Shown here: positions 36,093 through 45,410 of the stretch, piece by piece
How positions within the stretch are numbered: the first letter of the stretch is position 1
How the letters are laid out: every line of letters begins with the position of its first letter
NCBI RefSeq assembly: GCF_028561275.1
Contig: NZ_JAQQTF010000004.1
Coordinates: 434,001-498,000 of the forward strand
Length of the DNA: 64,000 nucleotides
Reading direction: 5' to 3'
Origin: Aureisphaera galaxeae
GTDB lineage: Bacteria; Bacteroidota; Bacteroidia; Flavobacteriales; Flavobacteriaceae
Translations under genes and position numbers: made by a program
The notes under the pieces: generated by a model
What the model was told of the DNA's origin: nothing
Seen by the model: only the letters and a program-made list of their open reading frames with translations
Database searches by the model: none

Positions 36093-36740
36093 TTAGGATG
36101 CCAAAATGGCAAGTAAAGCCAATGGGATTAGTATGGCAAAAATGGGCAGTAGCATGTTTAATATGGCGAATCCAATATTGAAAGACTGTACCAAACGAAT
36201 TCCAATAACTAGGATTACAATACTCCATATACTAAGAATAAGCTCAAGAATACCAAAAACCATCCATAAAGTACTGTAGAATGTAGAATCATTAAGTGGA
36301 TAACTACGGAAGAGATCATCACCAAAAATGATAAGTTGAGGGATCAGCAGTAAAAGGGAGGCAATGGATGGTACTAGGGACCAAGCTAGAACAGTGCGCA
36401 TTTTTTCGGGATCCGCTGCTCCGCCTAACAGTTTTCCAAGAGCACTCAATGCCCAGGCATAGATATAGTATCCAATCCAACCAAAAAATGCCCCAAGAAA
36501 AACAGAAGAGGCTAGCACCACCATCGTGGACATGTTATCGCCAAGGCCTCTCTGGGTAGCACGACCTATATTTCTTACGATTCCGCCCAACACAAATAAG
36601 ATCGTTACATGTTTTGTTGGGATGGTATGAAGTACGTATTCCAGTGTTACTTTTGGCTTTGACCAAATGGACTGAAATAGTTTGTTAGGATCTATTTTTA
36701 GGTATTCCTTTTCAAATTCTTCAAAAGAGGACTCTTCCAT
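36093..36740 (-). CDS. YIP1 family membrane protein
   Basis: A 215-residue inner-membrane protein with about five hydrophobic segments after a soluble N-terminus of ~50 residues. Order and sequence (ALGKLLGGAADPEKMRTVLA, then WSLVPSIASLLLLIPQL) resemble bacterial YIP1 domains. Function unknown. It starts 22 bases after the prfB stop on the same strand and probably shares its transcript. Confidence 0.82.
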   Translation of the reverse strand: MEESSFEEFEKEYLKIDPNKLFQSIWSKPKVTLEYVLHTIPTKHVTILFVLGGIVRNIGRATQRGLGDNMSTMVVLASSVFLGAFFGWIGYYIYAWALSALGKLLGGAADPEKMRTVLAWSLVPSIASLLLLIPQLIIFGDDLFRSYPLNDSTFYSTLWMVFGILELILSIWSIVILVIGIRLVQSFNIGFAILNMLLPIFAILIPLALLAILAS

Positions 36741-36762
36741 AGACTTTCTTCAGATAATGGGA

Positions 36763-37870
36763 TTACAGCTCATTACTCGTTTCGCCCTGCCCCATCATCA
36801 TAAGATAGGACTTTAGGAAGTCGTTGATTTCACCATTCAGAACGGCATCGGTATTTCCAGTTTCATGAGCGGTACGTACATCCTTTACCAATTTATAGGG
36901 GTGGAGTACGTAGTTGCGAATTTGTGAGCCCCATTCAATCGCCATTTTGCTGTCCTCAATTTCGGCACGTTGTTCCATCTGCTTCCGCAATTCGATTTCA
37001 TACAACTGTGATTTCAGCATTTGCATGGCAGTTGCCCTATTATCGTGCTGGGAACGTGAATTGGAACAGGAAATCTGAATTCCTGTCGGCTTGTGGAACA
37101 GTTGCACTTTGGTTTCCACTTTGTTTACGTTCTGTCCCCCGGCACCACTGGATCGGGCGGTGGTGATCTCTATATCGGCTGGGTTTATTTCAATTTCAAT
37201 ACTGTCATCCACCATGGGGTACACATAGACGCTCACAAAACTGGTATGACGCTTGGCATTGCTATCGAAAGGGGAAATGCGTACCAGACGGTGCACTCCG
37301 TTTTCACCCTTCAGCCAACCAAAGGCATAGTCGCCTTCAATTTCTAAAGTCACCGTTTTTATTCCGGCTACGTCTCCCGGCTGAAAGTTGAGCTCTTTCA
37401 CTTTAAACCCTTCCTTTTCGGCCCACATAAGGTACATGCGCATGAGCATCTGTGCCCAATCGCAACTTTCGGTACCTCCGGCACCCGCTGTGATTTGAAG
37501 TACGGCCGAAAGATCGTCGCCTTCTTCACTTAGCATGTTTCGGAATTCTAGCGTTTCTATCGTGTCCAACGCCAAGTTGTAGCTTTCGCTCAAGGTTTCG
37601 GCGTCGCCTTCCCCTTCTTTGAGGAATTCGTACATGACTTCAGTGTCGTCGGTAAGGGAAACACTTTTTTCGTAGTCTTCTACCCACTTTTTTTTGTTTC
37701 GCAATTGCTTCATAAAAGCCTCTGCTTCCTGTGGGTTGTTCCAGAAGTTGGGATCGAAGGTTTTCTCTTCGTCGTTGGTGATTTCTATGCGTTTGCCATC
37801 AACGTCAAAGATACCTCCTTAACGCATCCAGGCGATTTCTAAGATCTTTTAATTGATCGTTTGTTATCAT
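36763..37870 (-). CDS. prfB: Peptide chain release factor 2, with programmed +1 frameshift
   Basis: RF2 terminates translation at UGA and UAA. Reading begins at the ATG 37868-37870, giving 21 codons ending in CTT, then an in-frame TGA at 37807-37805. Shifting +1 at CTT-TGA-C leads into the main frame (347 codons), for a total of about 368 residues. The stimulatory AGGAGGT (37819-37813) sits three bases before the slippery site, as in the classical prfB site. The main part has the RF2 stop-recognition tripeptide SPF (in [13 protein letters not shown]) and the catalytic GGQ ([10 protein letters not shown]). It is autoregulated: low RF2 allows the shift. YIP1-like and a small gene follow. Confidence 0.97.
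37805..37820 (-). promoter_or_regulatory. prfB programmed frameshift site
   Basis: On the minus strand AAGGAGGTAT is followed by CTT TGA C. The near-perfect Shine-Dalgarno sequence stands immediately before the slippery codon, unlike most genes in this window, which lack such sequences. It makes RF2 synthesis depend on RF2 level. Confidence 0.95.
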
Positions 37871-37974
37871 GAAGTTGAAATTTGACGTAAAATTAGAATT
37901 TAAATCTGCAAGCCGAAATTAATTTCAAGATAATTTAGTAGCTTAGAGCATTCCCCACATTATAAATCTAACTT

Positions 37975-40416
37975 ATGATAAAGCGCATTCTTTTGGGCAT
38001 TTTGTTTTTAAGTGTCTACACGGCTTCAGGACAGTTTCTGGAAGGAAAGAAACAACTGGAAAGTTTTATGGGTTTTTTCACTTTCCATTATGCGGAGGAT
38101 GAAGGCTCGATCTATTTGGAAGTCCCCAAAGAAAAACTGGATAAGGAATTTTTATACGTACACTCGTTGCGAACGGGCTTGGGGTCTAACGACATTGGTT
38201 TGGACCGAGGGCAGTTGGGAGGAGAAGCCGTGGTGAAATTCGTAAAAGCTGGAAACAAGCTGTTGCTCATGCAACCCAATCTTCGCTATCGGGCCATTTC
38301 CGAAAATGAGTTGGAACGCAAATCGGTTTCCGAAGCCTTTGCCAAATCGGTACTCTTCGGATTTCCCATTAAAGAAACCAAGGATAATAAACACATCATA
38401 GATCTTACTCCTTTTCTCATGGAAGACGTCCATGGGGTGGCCAATCGATTGAAAAGACAAAAAGAAGGAGCCTATAAATTGGAGAAGAGCCGTTCTGCCA
38501 TCTGGATGGAACGTACCAAGGCCTTCCCGAAGAATTGCGAATTCGAAGCCTTGCTTACTTATAAGGGACAGGCTACAGGAAGGAATCTTTCCACCGTTGC
38601 CCCAGACAACTCCACCATTTCGGTGGTGCAGCATCACAGTTTTGTAGAACTGCCCGATGATGGTTATGTTCCTAGGGAATTTGATACCCGCAGTGGTTCC
38701 TATCCGCTTTCCTATTTGGATTATAGCACGCCCATCTGGGAGCCTATTAAAAAACGATTTATTACACGGCACCGATTGGAAAAAAAGGATCCGAATGCAG
38801 CCGTAAGTGAAGCGAAGGAGCCTATCATTTACTATTTGGACCCCGGAACTCCCGAACCCATTCGTTCTGCTTTGATAGAAGGAGCGAGTTGGTGGAATCA
38901 GGCTTTTGAAGCTATTGGTTATAAGGATGCTTTTCAGGTGAAGTTATTACCGGCCGATGCCGATCCTATGGATGTACGATACAATGTGATTCAATGGGTA
39001 CATAGATCAACCCGAGGATGGAGTTATGGAGGAGGTGTTACCGACCCTAGAACGGGTGAAATCATTAAAGGACATGTAAGTTTAGGAAGTCTACGGATAC
39101 GTCAGGATTTTATGATTGCACAGGCGTTGATGAAAGAACCTTTTAAAGCAAGCGATGCCAATCATGAGATGCTTTTGGAGATGGCCTTGGCTCGTATCCG
39201 ACAGCTATCGGCGCATGAGGTAGGACATACATTGGGATTTGCACATAATTTTGCTGCCAGTGCCAATGATCGGGCAAGTGTAATGGACTATCCGCATCCG
39301 CATTTGGAATTCAAAAATGGGCAAATGGATTTTTCGAATGCCTATGATACAGGAATCGGGGAGTGGGATAAGGTGACGGTGGCTTACAGCTATAGCGATG
39401 CTCCTTCAGGTGTGGATGAAAAAGTACACCTCAATGCCATTTTAGAAGGTGCCTTCGCCAAAGGACTGCGGTACATTACCGACAGTGATGCCAGAGCGCA
39501 ATCGGGCGCACATGGAACGGCCCATCTATGGGATAATGGAACAGACGCTTCCGAAGAGTTGGAACGTGTTCTTTCTGTGCGGAAAACAGCTATTGATAAT
39601 TTTTCAAAAGAGAATATAAGAACTGGGGAGCCTTATACGGTGTTGGAAGATGTATTTGTACCTTTGTATTTCTTCCATCGCTATCAGACCGAAGCTACGG
39701 TGAAGGTCATTGGTGGCATGGAATATGATTATTTGGTGAAAGGGTATAATGGTACAGCGACCAACTACCTTTCCAAGAAGAAACAAAAGAAGGCCCTCAA
39801 TGCCGTTTTAAACACTTTGGATACAGAAACCTTAATGGTTCCCGAAGATAAACTGGCATTATTCCCTCCGAGGGCCTTTGGTTATCCTCGGGATCGCGAA
39901 TCGTTTAAAAGTAAAACCGGAGTAGCATTCGATGCTTTGGGAGCCGCTGCTACAGGATCTAAGATGACCTTGCAGTTGTTGTTGAATGCCCATAGAGCCA
40001 ATCGGTTGATACAACAGAAAGCCATGGATAAGAATAATCTTGGGCTGCCAGAAGTTCAGGATGCGCTTGTAGAAAAGGTATTTGGAAAAGAGCGGGATGG
40101 TTACGTAGGAGAGGTGCAAAAGACCATTCAGCACACTACGTTACAATATTTAATGAACTTGGCTGCTCATTCACAAAGCACTGCCCAGGTGAAGGCCATT
40201 ACGATGAAAACCCTTAAGGATTTGAGCATGGATTTAGGTAAGGAAGGGAATGATTATACGGCTCACCTAAAAAAGGAAATCGACAATTTTATTAAGGAAC
40301 CTAGTAAGTTCAAGGTATTTGCAGTGCCCACCATTCCCGATGGAAGTCCTATAGGAAGTTGGCAATGTCATTGGACAGGGGAAGAAAATATATGGTCGGT
40401 AGGGGAAAAGCCTTAA
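37975..40416 (+). CDS. Exported zinc-dependent metalloprotease
   Basis: An 813-residue protein with a signal peptide (about residues 1-19). The zinc site HEVGHTLGFAH (residues 414-424; HExxHxxGxxH with E415 as base) places it among metzincin-type metalloproteases. N-terminal DUF5118-like and central DUF5117-like regions, common in Bacteroidota, surround it, and a long C-terminal helical part follows. It acts in the periplasm or at the surface; substrates are unknown. A second exported protein gene follows after 25 bases. Confidence 0.9.
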   Translation: MIKRILLGILFLSVYTASGQFLEGKKQLESFMGFFTFHYAEDEGSIYLEVPKEKLDKEFLYVHSLRTGLGSNDIGLDRGQLGGEAVVKFVKAGNKLLLMQPNLRYRAISENELERKSVSEAFAKSVLFGFPIKETKDNKHIIDLTPFLMEDVHGVANRLKRQKEGAYKLEKSRSAIWMERTKAFPKNCEFEALLTYKGQATGRNLSTVAPDNSTISVVQHHSFVELPDDGYVPREFDTRSGSYPLSYLDYSTPIWEPIKKRFITRHRLEKKDPNAAVSEAKEPIIYYLDPGTPEPIRSALIEGASWWNQAFEAIGYKDAFQVKLLPADADPMDVRYNVIQWVHRSTRGWSYGGGVTDPRTGEIIKGHVSLGSLRIRQDFMIAQALMKEPFKASDANHEMLLEMALARIRQLSAHEVGHTLGFAHNFAASANDRASVMDYPHPHLEFKNGQMDFSNAYDTGIGEWDKVTVAYSYSDAPSGVDEKVHLNAILEGAFAKGLRYITDSDARAQSGAHGTAHLWDNGTDASEELERVLSVRKTAIDNFSKENIRTGEPYTVLEDVFVPLYFFHRYQTEATVKVIGGMEYDYLVKGYNGTATNYLSKKKQKKALNAVLNTLDTETLMVPEDKLALFPPRAFGYPRDRESFKSKTGVAFDALGAAATGSKMTLQLLLNAHRANRLIQQKAMDKNNLGLPEVQDALVEKVFGKERDGYVGEVQKTIQHTTLQYLMNLAAHSQSTAQVKAITMKTLKDLSMDLGKEGNDYTAHLKKEIDNFIKEPSKFKVFAVPTIPDGSPIGSWQCHWTGEENIWSVGEKP

Positions 40417-40441
40417 ATTTGCAGCTGCACAACTTCACTTT

Positions 40442-41071
40442 ATGAAATACATACTGCTTTTTCTTTGCGTAATAGGCTCCATGGGTTTACAGGCCCAAAA
40501 CGATAGAGCCTATGTAAATCGGCTAACCGACGAGTTTACCCAAAAATTGACAGAACGGAATATCAACGATTATGTGGTGACCCAGCATGTTTGTTCCGGT
40601 AGGATTGAGATGTTTAAGATCGATGATGGCAAAATGTGTGTGACCAAGGATACCTATGTGGAATCCTATATTCTTTGGAAAGAAGAAGATCAGACGTTTT
40701 TGAAGAAAATAGACAACTGTGGATTGTTCCACTCCATTCCTTTACAGGACGCTGCCGCGTACGAGTTTTTTATGGCGAATGGGAAAACCATGATGGGAGA
40801 AGAGGTGTTGAAGTACAAAAGTGCTTCGGGAGGAAATGAACCTGCAGCACGAAGAACAGTACAGCCTTGTAGTCGCGTTTTGCAATGGGCTATGGCTGAA
40901 GGTGTATCTAAAAAGGAATTCAATTTGTTCGATATAGGAAATACGTCCGAAGAAGGAAAGAACCTGAATTACGAAGCCAACCAACAGTTGAAGCTGATTC
41001 AGTTTCAGTCCCTTATGGACAAGGAAATTGAAAAACACAATTACAAACGACAAGAGTACAAACAGAAATAG
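40442..41071 (+). CDS. Exported protein of unknown function
   Basis: A 209-residue protein with a signal peptide (about residues 1-19, ending LQAQ). The mature part is mixed helix and strand with three Cys residues (HVCSG, KMCVTK, DNCGL) that could form a disulfide, and a charged Lys/Glu-rich C-terminus. No family recognised. It follows the metalloprotease closely and precedes the aldolase by 12 bases; a TAAATTTG box (40414-40421) overlaps the metalloprotease stop and could be its own promoter. Confidence 0.72.
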   Translation: MKYILLFLCVIGSMGLQAQNDRAYVNRLTDEFTQKLTERNINDYVVTQHVCSGRIEMFKIDDGKMCVTKDTYVESYILWKEEDQTFLKKIDNCGLFHSIPLQDAAAYEFFMANGKTMMGEEVLKYKSASGGNEPAARRTVQPCSRVLQWAMAEGVSKKEFNLFDIGNTSEEGKNLNYEANQQLKLIQFQSLMDKEIEKHNYKRQEYKQK

Positions 41072-41083
41072 GTTTCCCCAGAA

Positions 41084-42109
41084 ATGATTATAGACTTACG
41101 AAGTGACACGGTAACCAAACCCACACCCGAAATGCTCGAATTCATGTCCCGAGCAGAAGTGGGCGACGATGTTTATAAAGAAGATCCCACAGTAAATGAG
41201 CTTGAAGAACGCCTAGCCAATCTATTTGGCATGGACCAAGGCCTGTTCTTCCCTTCGGGAAGTATGGCCAATCAAGCGGCGATAAAGTTGCACACCCAAC
41301 CCGGGGAACAACTTATTTGCGATAAGTGGGCCCATGTATATAATTATGAAGGGGGAGGCGTCTCCTTTAATAGTGGCGTTTCCTGCAAGCTCATCGATGG
41401 CCATAGAGGTATGATGAATGCCGAGCAGGTGGAAGCAGCCATAAACCCTCCCGATTTTTATCACAGTCCCTTAACAACCTTGGTAACGGTGGAGAATACC
41501 ACTAATAAAGGAGGCGGGGCCTGCTACGATTTTGCAGAATTGGAACGTATTAAAACCGTGTGCGATATCCATGGCCTCAAATACCACATGGACGGAGCAC
41601 GTATCATGAATGCTTTAGTAGCCAATAACGAAGACCCTACCAGCTATGGAAGGATATTCGATACCATCTCCATTTGTTTGAGCAAAGGATTGGGTGCACC
41701 GCTAGGAACTGTTTTATTAGGAACCAACGAAGCTATGGCTAATGCCATGCGGGTTCGCAAGGTACTGGGAGGCGGCATGCGACAGATAGGTTATGTCGCG
41801 GCAGCAGGGATTTATGCCTTGGACCACCATATAGAACGTTTGGCCGAAGACCATCAACGTGCGTTGGAAATAGCTTTGGTTTTAAAGGGACAGGATTACA
41901 TAAAGGAGGTAGAACCCACCGAAACGAATATCGTGATCTTCTATTTAGAGAGCCACGTGAATGAGGATAAGTTTATGGACGACCTGTTGCAGCAGAATGT
42001 GAAGATTAGCAACATGGGGCAGGGGAAACTACGTATCGTGACCCATTTGGACTATACACCACAAATGCACGAGTACTTTTTGGAAGTGCTCGGTGACTAT
42101 GAAGCATAA
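41084..42109 (+). CDS. Low-specificity L-threonine aldolase (GntG family)
   Basis: A 341-residue PLP-dependent aldolase. It starts MIIDLRSDTVTKPT, the family hallmark, has FPSGSMANQAAIKLHTQPG, DGARIMNA (PLP-binding Asp), and the Schiff-base Lys201 in CLSKGLGAPLGT. It splits threonine/allo-threonine to glycine and acetaldehyde in the cytoplasm, and may act on other beta-hydroxy amino acids. It begins 12 bases after the preceding exported protein gene and ends at a strong terminator. Confidence 0.94.
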   Translation: MIIDLRSDTVTKPTPEMLEFMSRAEVGDDVYKEDPTVNELEERLANLFGMDQGLFFPSGSMANQAAIKLHTQPGEQLICDKWAHVYNYEGGGVSFNSGVSCKLIDGHRGMMNAEQVEAAINPPDFYHSPLTTLVTVENTTNKGGGACYDFAELERIKTVCDIHGLKYHMDGARIMNALVANNEDPTSYGRIFDTISICLSKGLGAPLGTVLLGTNEAMANAMRVRKVLGGGMRQIGYVAAAGIYALDHHIERLAEDHQRALEIALVLKGQDYIKEVEPTETNIVIFYLESHVNEDKFMDDLLQQNVKISNMGQGKLRIVTHLDYTPQMHEYFLEVLGDYEA

Positions 42110-42111
42110 AA

Positions 42112-42140
42112 AAAAGCTCCTGCAATGGGAGCTTTTTTTT
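42112..42140. terminator. Bidirectional intrinsic terminator
   Basis: AGCTCC (42115-42120) pairs with GGAGCT (42128-42133), extended by the A run on the left and T8 on the right. It separates the rightward aldolase and the leftward YegP-like gene. Confidence 0.85.
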
Positions 42141-42159
42141 ATGCTTGGTCTGTAGGATA

Positions 42160-42480
42160 TTACTCTACTTCTTTTACGTCGGCACCTGGAGCATTGTTTC
42201 GAACTGAGTCGATACCGTTTTCCATTCCAGACTCTCCAGCATACATCTGGCTACTACCGATGATCTGTCCGTTGGTGGACTTTAGGTTGAAGTGGAATTT
42301 TCCATTCTTGGCAGTCTTTCTCTCCCAGCAGTCGTCGTTACCGCAGTTGGTCTTAACGGACTCGATTCCGTTCATGGCACCAGACTTGGAGGCATACATT
42401 TGACTGGATAGAATCACCTGACCGTTTCCTGCCTTTAATACGAAGTGAAATTTATCACCGCTTTTCTTTAATTCGAACAT
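42160..42480 (-). CDS. YegP family protein (DUF1508, two repeats)
   Basis: A 106-residue protein from ATG 42478-42480 (the upstream extension of 35 residues has no homologous look). Two tandem copies of the ~48-residue DUF1508 unit are visible: KFHFVLKAGNGQVILSSQMY at about 10-29 and KFHFNLKSTNGQIIGSSQMY at about 59-78, each followed by S-G-M/A-x-NGIxSV. These small cytoplasmic beta-rich proteins are widespread and of unknown function. Single gene. Confidence 0.92.
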   Translation of the reverse strand: MFELKKSGDKFHFVLKAGNGQVILSSQMYASKSGAMNGIESVKTNCGNDDCWERKTAKNGKFHFNLKSTNGQIIGSSQMYAGESGMENGIDSVRNNAPGADVKEVE

Positions 42481-42753
42481 ATTGCTTGATTTAGATTTAG
42501 TAGTTAAACTTGTTACGATCCTTAAATATCCGAAAAAAACCCATTCCAAGCAATTTTGGAACCTTCTTTTTGGGTCAGTTTCCATCCTATTTTAAGGACG
42601 GTTCAAAACTACTACAGTGATTTTACATTTCAGCTAAAAAGGAAAACATCTGGTCGAAAATCGCGTGCTTTTGGGCGAAAAGCAATCTTAATTTGCTATA
42701 TTTAAGTGGCTTACTGCATAATTTTAACACGTTAAACTAAAACATCGACAACA

Positions 42754-44433
42754 ATGAAAAAATCTATTCTATTTGTTCTTGCGTGCTTTGTACTGACCAT
42801 TACATCCGCGCAAGACCTTCCAACCAACCCTGAGCCAGGGAAGTGTTACGTGCGCTGTGTGACCCCAGACGTATGGGTGAACGAGAACGTTACCATAGAG
42901 GTTTCGCCTGCGTATAAAAAACTATCAGTAGTCCCAGCTGTTTACAAAAAAGAAACCATGACTGTAGAGTCTAAGGTTCCCTCACAAAACCTACGTGTTG
43001 TTCCTGCTGTTTATGGAACAGAATCCTTTAGTGTAGAGACCAAAGAAGCTTCCGAGCGTCTTATTAAAGTACCTACGGTGAAAAGCAATGAAACCGAAAC
43101 TGTAGTAGTAGAAGAAGCCAGCTACAGCCTTCGCGTAGTTCCTGCTGTTTATGAGAACCGTACTTTTGAGGTAGTAGTGCAACCTGCTTACCAGAAAGTA
43201 GAAGTGGTTCCTGCGGTATACGAAACGCGCGATGTGGTGATCACAGTTAAGGAGCCTTCCGAAAAGTTGGAGGTAATTCCTGCCGAGTACGGTACCGAAA
43301 CTGTTACCTATGTAAAGAGAGAGTTCGGAAATAGCATTGCTACCATCCCGGCTAGCTTCACGGCCGACTACGAGTCGATCGAGATTAAGCCTAAGACGGC
43401 CCGTTGGGAAATGAGCGAAACGCCGGCTGCCGAGTGTGCTTCCAGTGACCCTAACGACTGTAGATACTGGTGTTATAAGGGGATCCCTGCAGAGTATACG
43501 ACGGTAAGCGTTCAGCGTTTGGCAAAGGATGCGTCTTTCGTAAAGACTTCCGATTGTGATAAAAACGGAGGTGCTGGAAACTGTGGGCAGAGCTCTTATA
43601 CCAAGACGATTCTTGTGAAGCCTGCTTCTACAAGAACGATTGCCATTCCTGGAGAAACCAAAACCATTAAGAAAACGGTTATGGTAAAGCCTCCTACAAC
43701 TAGAATCATCGACATTCCTGCAGTAACCAAGACGATGACTCGTAAAGTAATGGTAACACCTCCTACGACAGCACGTATCGAAATTCCTGCGAAAACAAAG
43801 ACCGTGAAGAAAGCAGTATACTCTAACGAGACCACTCGTAAAGAAGTAATTCCTTCTGAGTCTAAGACTTACAGCAAAACGATAATGACAACTCCTCCTT
43901 CTACCGTAGCAGTGCCTGTTAAAGGAGAAAGCAAGACCCTTACTGTGACCAAATTGGTAAGCGACGCCCGCGTAAATGAAGTAACGGTTCCTGCTGAGTA
44001 CGAAACCGTAACCAAGGAAGTACTTCAATCTAAGGGTGGACTTACTACTTGGAAAGAAGTAGAGTGTGCGTTGGTAGAGTACCAAGCGCTTCCTATCAAC
44101 TGGAACTTGGGTAGTGCTACCCTTACCAGAGAAGCCAAGAGTCTTATCGATACACGCTTAATGCCTGTATTGGCTCAGAACCCAGGGGTGAAATTGGAGA
44201 TTGCTTCGCATACCGACTCTAGAGGTAGTAAAGCGTCTAACCAAGACCTATCTGAAAGAAGAGCACAGGCAGTAGTTCGTTACCTTCAGTCCAAAGGAAT
44301 CAACAACAGTTTGTTGGTTGCTAACGGATTTGGAGAGAACCGTCTTAAGAACAGATGTGCTGACGGAGTTTCTTGTACGGAAAGAGAGCACGCTACGAAC
44401 CGTAGAACTGAGTTCCGTTTGATTAACAACTAA
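42754..44433 (+). CDS. OmpA family protein with long VPAVYE-type repeat region
   Basis: A 559-residue envelope protein with a signal peptide (1-19). Residues about 45-430 are two series of ~22-25-residue repeats: first V-V-P-A-V-Y-[EGK]-x-[ERT]-x units, then a short Cys-containing insert (ECASSDPNDCRYWCYKG and SDCDKNGGAGNCG), then units around TKTILVKPASTRTI, VMVKPPTTRIIDIPA and similar. The C-terminal ~105 residues are an OmpA domain that binds peptidoglycan (LEIASHTDSRGSKASNQDLS, then ERRAQAVVRYL). It is expected to link the outer membrane or surface to peptidoglycan. A strong terminator follows. Confidence 0.9.
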   Translation: MKKSILFVLACFVLTITSAQDLPTNPEPGKCYVRCVTPDVWVNENVTIEVSPAYKKLSVVPAVYKKETMTVESKVPSQNLRVVPAVYGTESFSVETKEASERLIKVPTVKSNETETVVVEEASYSLRVVPAVYENRTFEVVVQPAYQKVEVVPAVYETRDVVITVKEPSEKLEVIPAEYGTETVTYVKREFGNSIATIPASFTADYESIEIKPKTARWEMSETPAAECASSDPNDCRYWCYKGIPAEYTTVSVQRLAKDASFVKTSDCDKNGGAGNCGQSSYTKTILVKPASTRTIAIPGETKTIKKTVMVKPPTTRIIDIPAVTKTMTRKVMVTPPTTARIEIPAKTKTVKKAVYSNETTRKEVIPSESKTYSKTIMTTPPSTVAVPVKGESKTLTVTKLVSDARVNEVTVPAEYETVTKEVLQSKGGLTTWKEVECALVEYQALPINWNLGSATLTREAKSLIDTRLMPVLAQNPGVKLEIASHTDSRGSKASNQDLSERRAQAVVRYLQSKGINNSLLVANGFGENRLKNRCADGVSCTEREHATNRRTEFRLINN

Positions 44434-44460
44434 GAATAAAGCATTAGCCATCAACTAATT

Positions 44461-44498
44461 AAAGAATTCCCAAAATATTTGGGAATTCTTTTTTTTTT
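44461..44498 (+). terminator. Intrinsic terminator after the OmpA gene
   Basis: A long perfect stem (AAAGAATTCCCAAA and TTTGGGAATTCTTT, 44461-44474 and 44478-44491) is followed by T runs up to 44498. One of the strongest terminators in the window. Confidence 0.93.
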
Positions 44499-44500
44499 GG

Positions 44501-44508
44501 CATCTTTG
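44501..44508 (+). promoter_or_regulatory. Promoter-like -7 box for the thioredoxin-like gene
   Basis: CATCTTTG differs from TAnnTTTG at one base, with TTTG at 44478-44481 (19-base spacing) as -33. The -33 part lies inside the terminator stem, so promoter and terminator overlap. Weak call. Confidence 0.35.
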
Positions 44509-44544
44509 GCACAAATAATGGTAGGTTATAAAAAACCATCCTTC

Positions 44545-45015
44545 ATGAAGCGACTTCTTGTATTCCTATTTTTCGTTGGTCTTTCGACCCAGCTATTTTC
44601 CCAAAAAGATTCTCAACTCAACTGGCTCTATAACTTAGATGCGGCCAAGGAGGTTTCAAAGGCAGAAAAAAAGCCCATTCTTATCTATTTTACGGGAAGT
44701 GATTGGTGTGCACCCTGCAAGGCATTGAAGACCGATTTTTTCGAAACGGAAGCCTTTGCAGAACGTGCTAATAGTATGGTGTTGGTGATGATCGATTATC
44801 CCAGAAGAATGGATATCATTACCGAAGAACAACGTGCGTATAACAAGACCATCATGGCCAAGTACAACAAGAACGGTTCCTTTCCTTTGTTGGTGATGAC
44901 CAATAGCAAGGGAAAAGCCTTGGGCGAATTATCCAGCTATAGTTCTTTTAATAGCTACAAGGATACCAGCCACCACTTCGACTTTGTAGACAAGCACATT
45001 GTAGGCTACAACTAG
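44545..45015 (+). CDS. Exported thioredoxin family protein
   Basis: A 156-residue protein from the ATG 44545-44547; the longer frame begins in the leader. A signal peptide (1-19) precedes a thioredoxin fold with the CAPC active site in GSDWCAPCKALK. The two Cys suggest a thiol oxidoreductase acting outside the cytoplasm, as in the DUF255/thioredoxin-7 group. It ends six bases before the convergent YbaB gene. Confidence 0.88.
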   Translation: MKRLLVFLFFVGLSTQLFSQKDSQLNWLYNLDAAKEVSKAEKKPILIYFTGSDWCAPCKALKTDFFETEAFAERANSMVLVMIDYPRRMDIITEEQRAYNKTIMAKYNKNGSFPLLVMTNSKGKALGELSSYSSFNSYKDTSHHFDFVDKHIVGYN

Positions 45016-45021
45016 GACATC

Positions 45022-45345
45022 CTATTTAAACATATCCAATCCCGGAATATTCGGCATACCTTCCTTGGCAACGGCTGCCAATTCGGTTTCATTCACTTTT
45101 GTCGCCTTTTCTATGGCCTTATTTAGGGTAAGGATTAGGTAATCTTCCAATTGCTCTTTGTCTTCGAGCAGGCTGTCGTCTATAGTGATGGATTTTATCG
45201 TTCTATTGGCCGTGAGTGTTACTTTTAGCAGGCCGTCCGAGCTGCTTTCGTCTACCAAAACTGTATCCAGTCGTTTCTTTGTGGCTTCTACTTTTTCTTG
45301 GGTTTCTTTCAGTTTTCCCATCATTCCCATAAGGTCTCCTAACAT
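45022..45345 (-). CDS. YbaB/EbfC family nucleoid-associated protein
   Basis: A 107-residue DNA-binding protein of the YbaB/EbfC family: N-terminal [20 protein letters not shown] and the central [20 protein letters not shown] match. These proteins form dimers that bind DNA and often sit near recombination genes, though none is adjacent here. Single gene, convergent with the thioredoxin-like gene. Confidence 0.92.
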   Translation of the reverse strand: MLGDLMGMMGKLKETQEKVEATKKRLDTVLVDESSSDGLLKVTLTANRTIKSITIDDSLLEDKEQLEDYLILTLNKAIEKATKVNETELAAVAKEGMPNIPGLDMFK

Positions 45346-45410
45346 AATTCGAGTTTTAAATTTTCTACAAATTTACTACTTTGGGCCATTATTAACGCAT
45401 ATTGCTCCAT

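Noticed and set aside
38152-38772. A 206-codon minus-strand frame inside the metalloprotease gene
   Set aside because: Opposite strand to a conserved gene and no family-like sequence.
42991-44085. A 364-codon open frame on the minus strand across the OmpA repeat region
   Set aside because: It is opposite a well-supported OmpA gene, rich in Arg/Tyr with repetitive content mirroring the repeats, and has no recognisable features; a codon-bias shadow.
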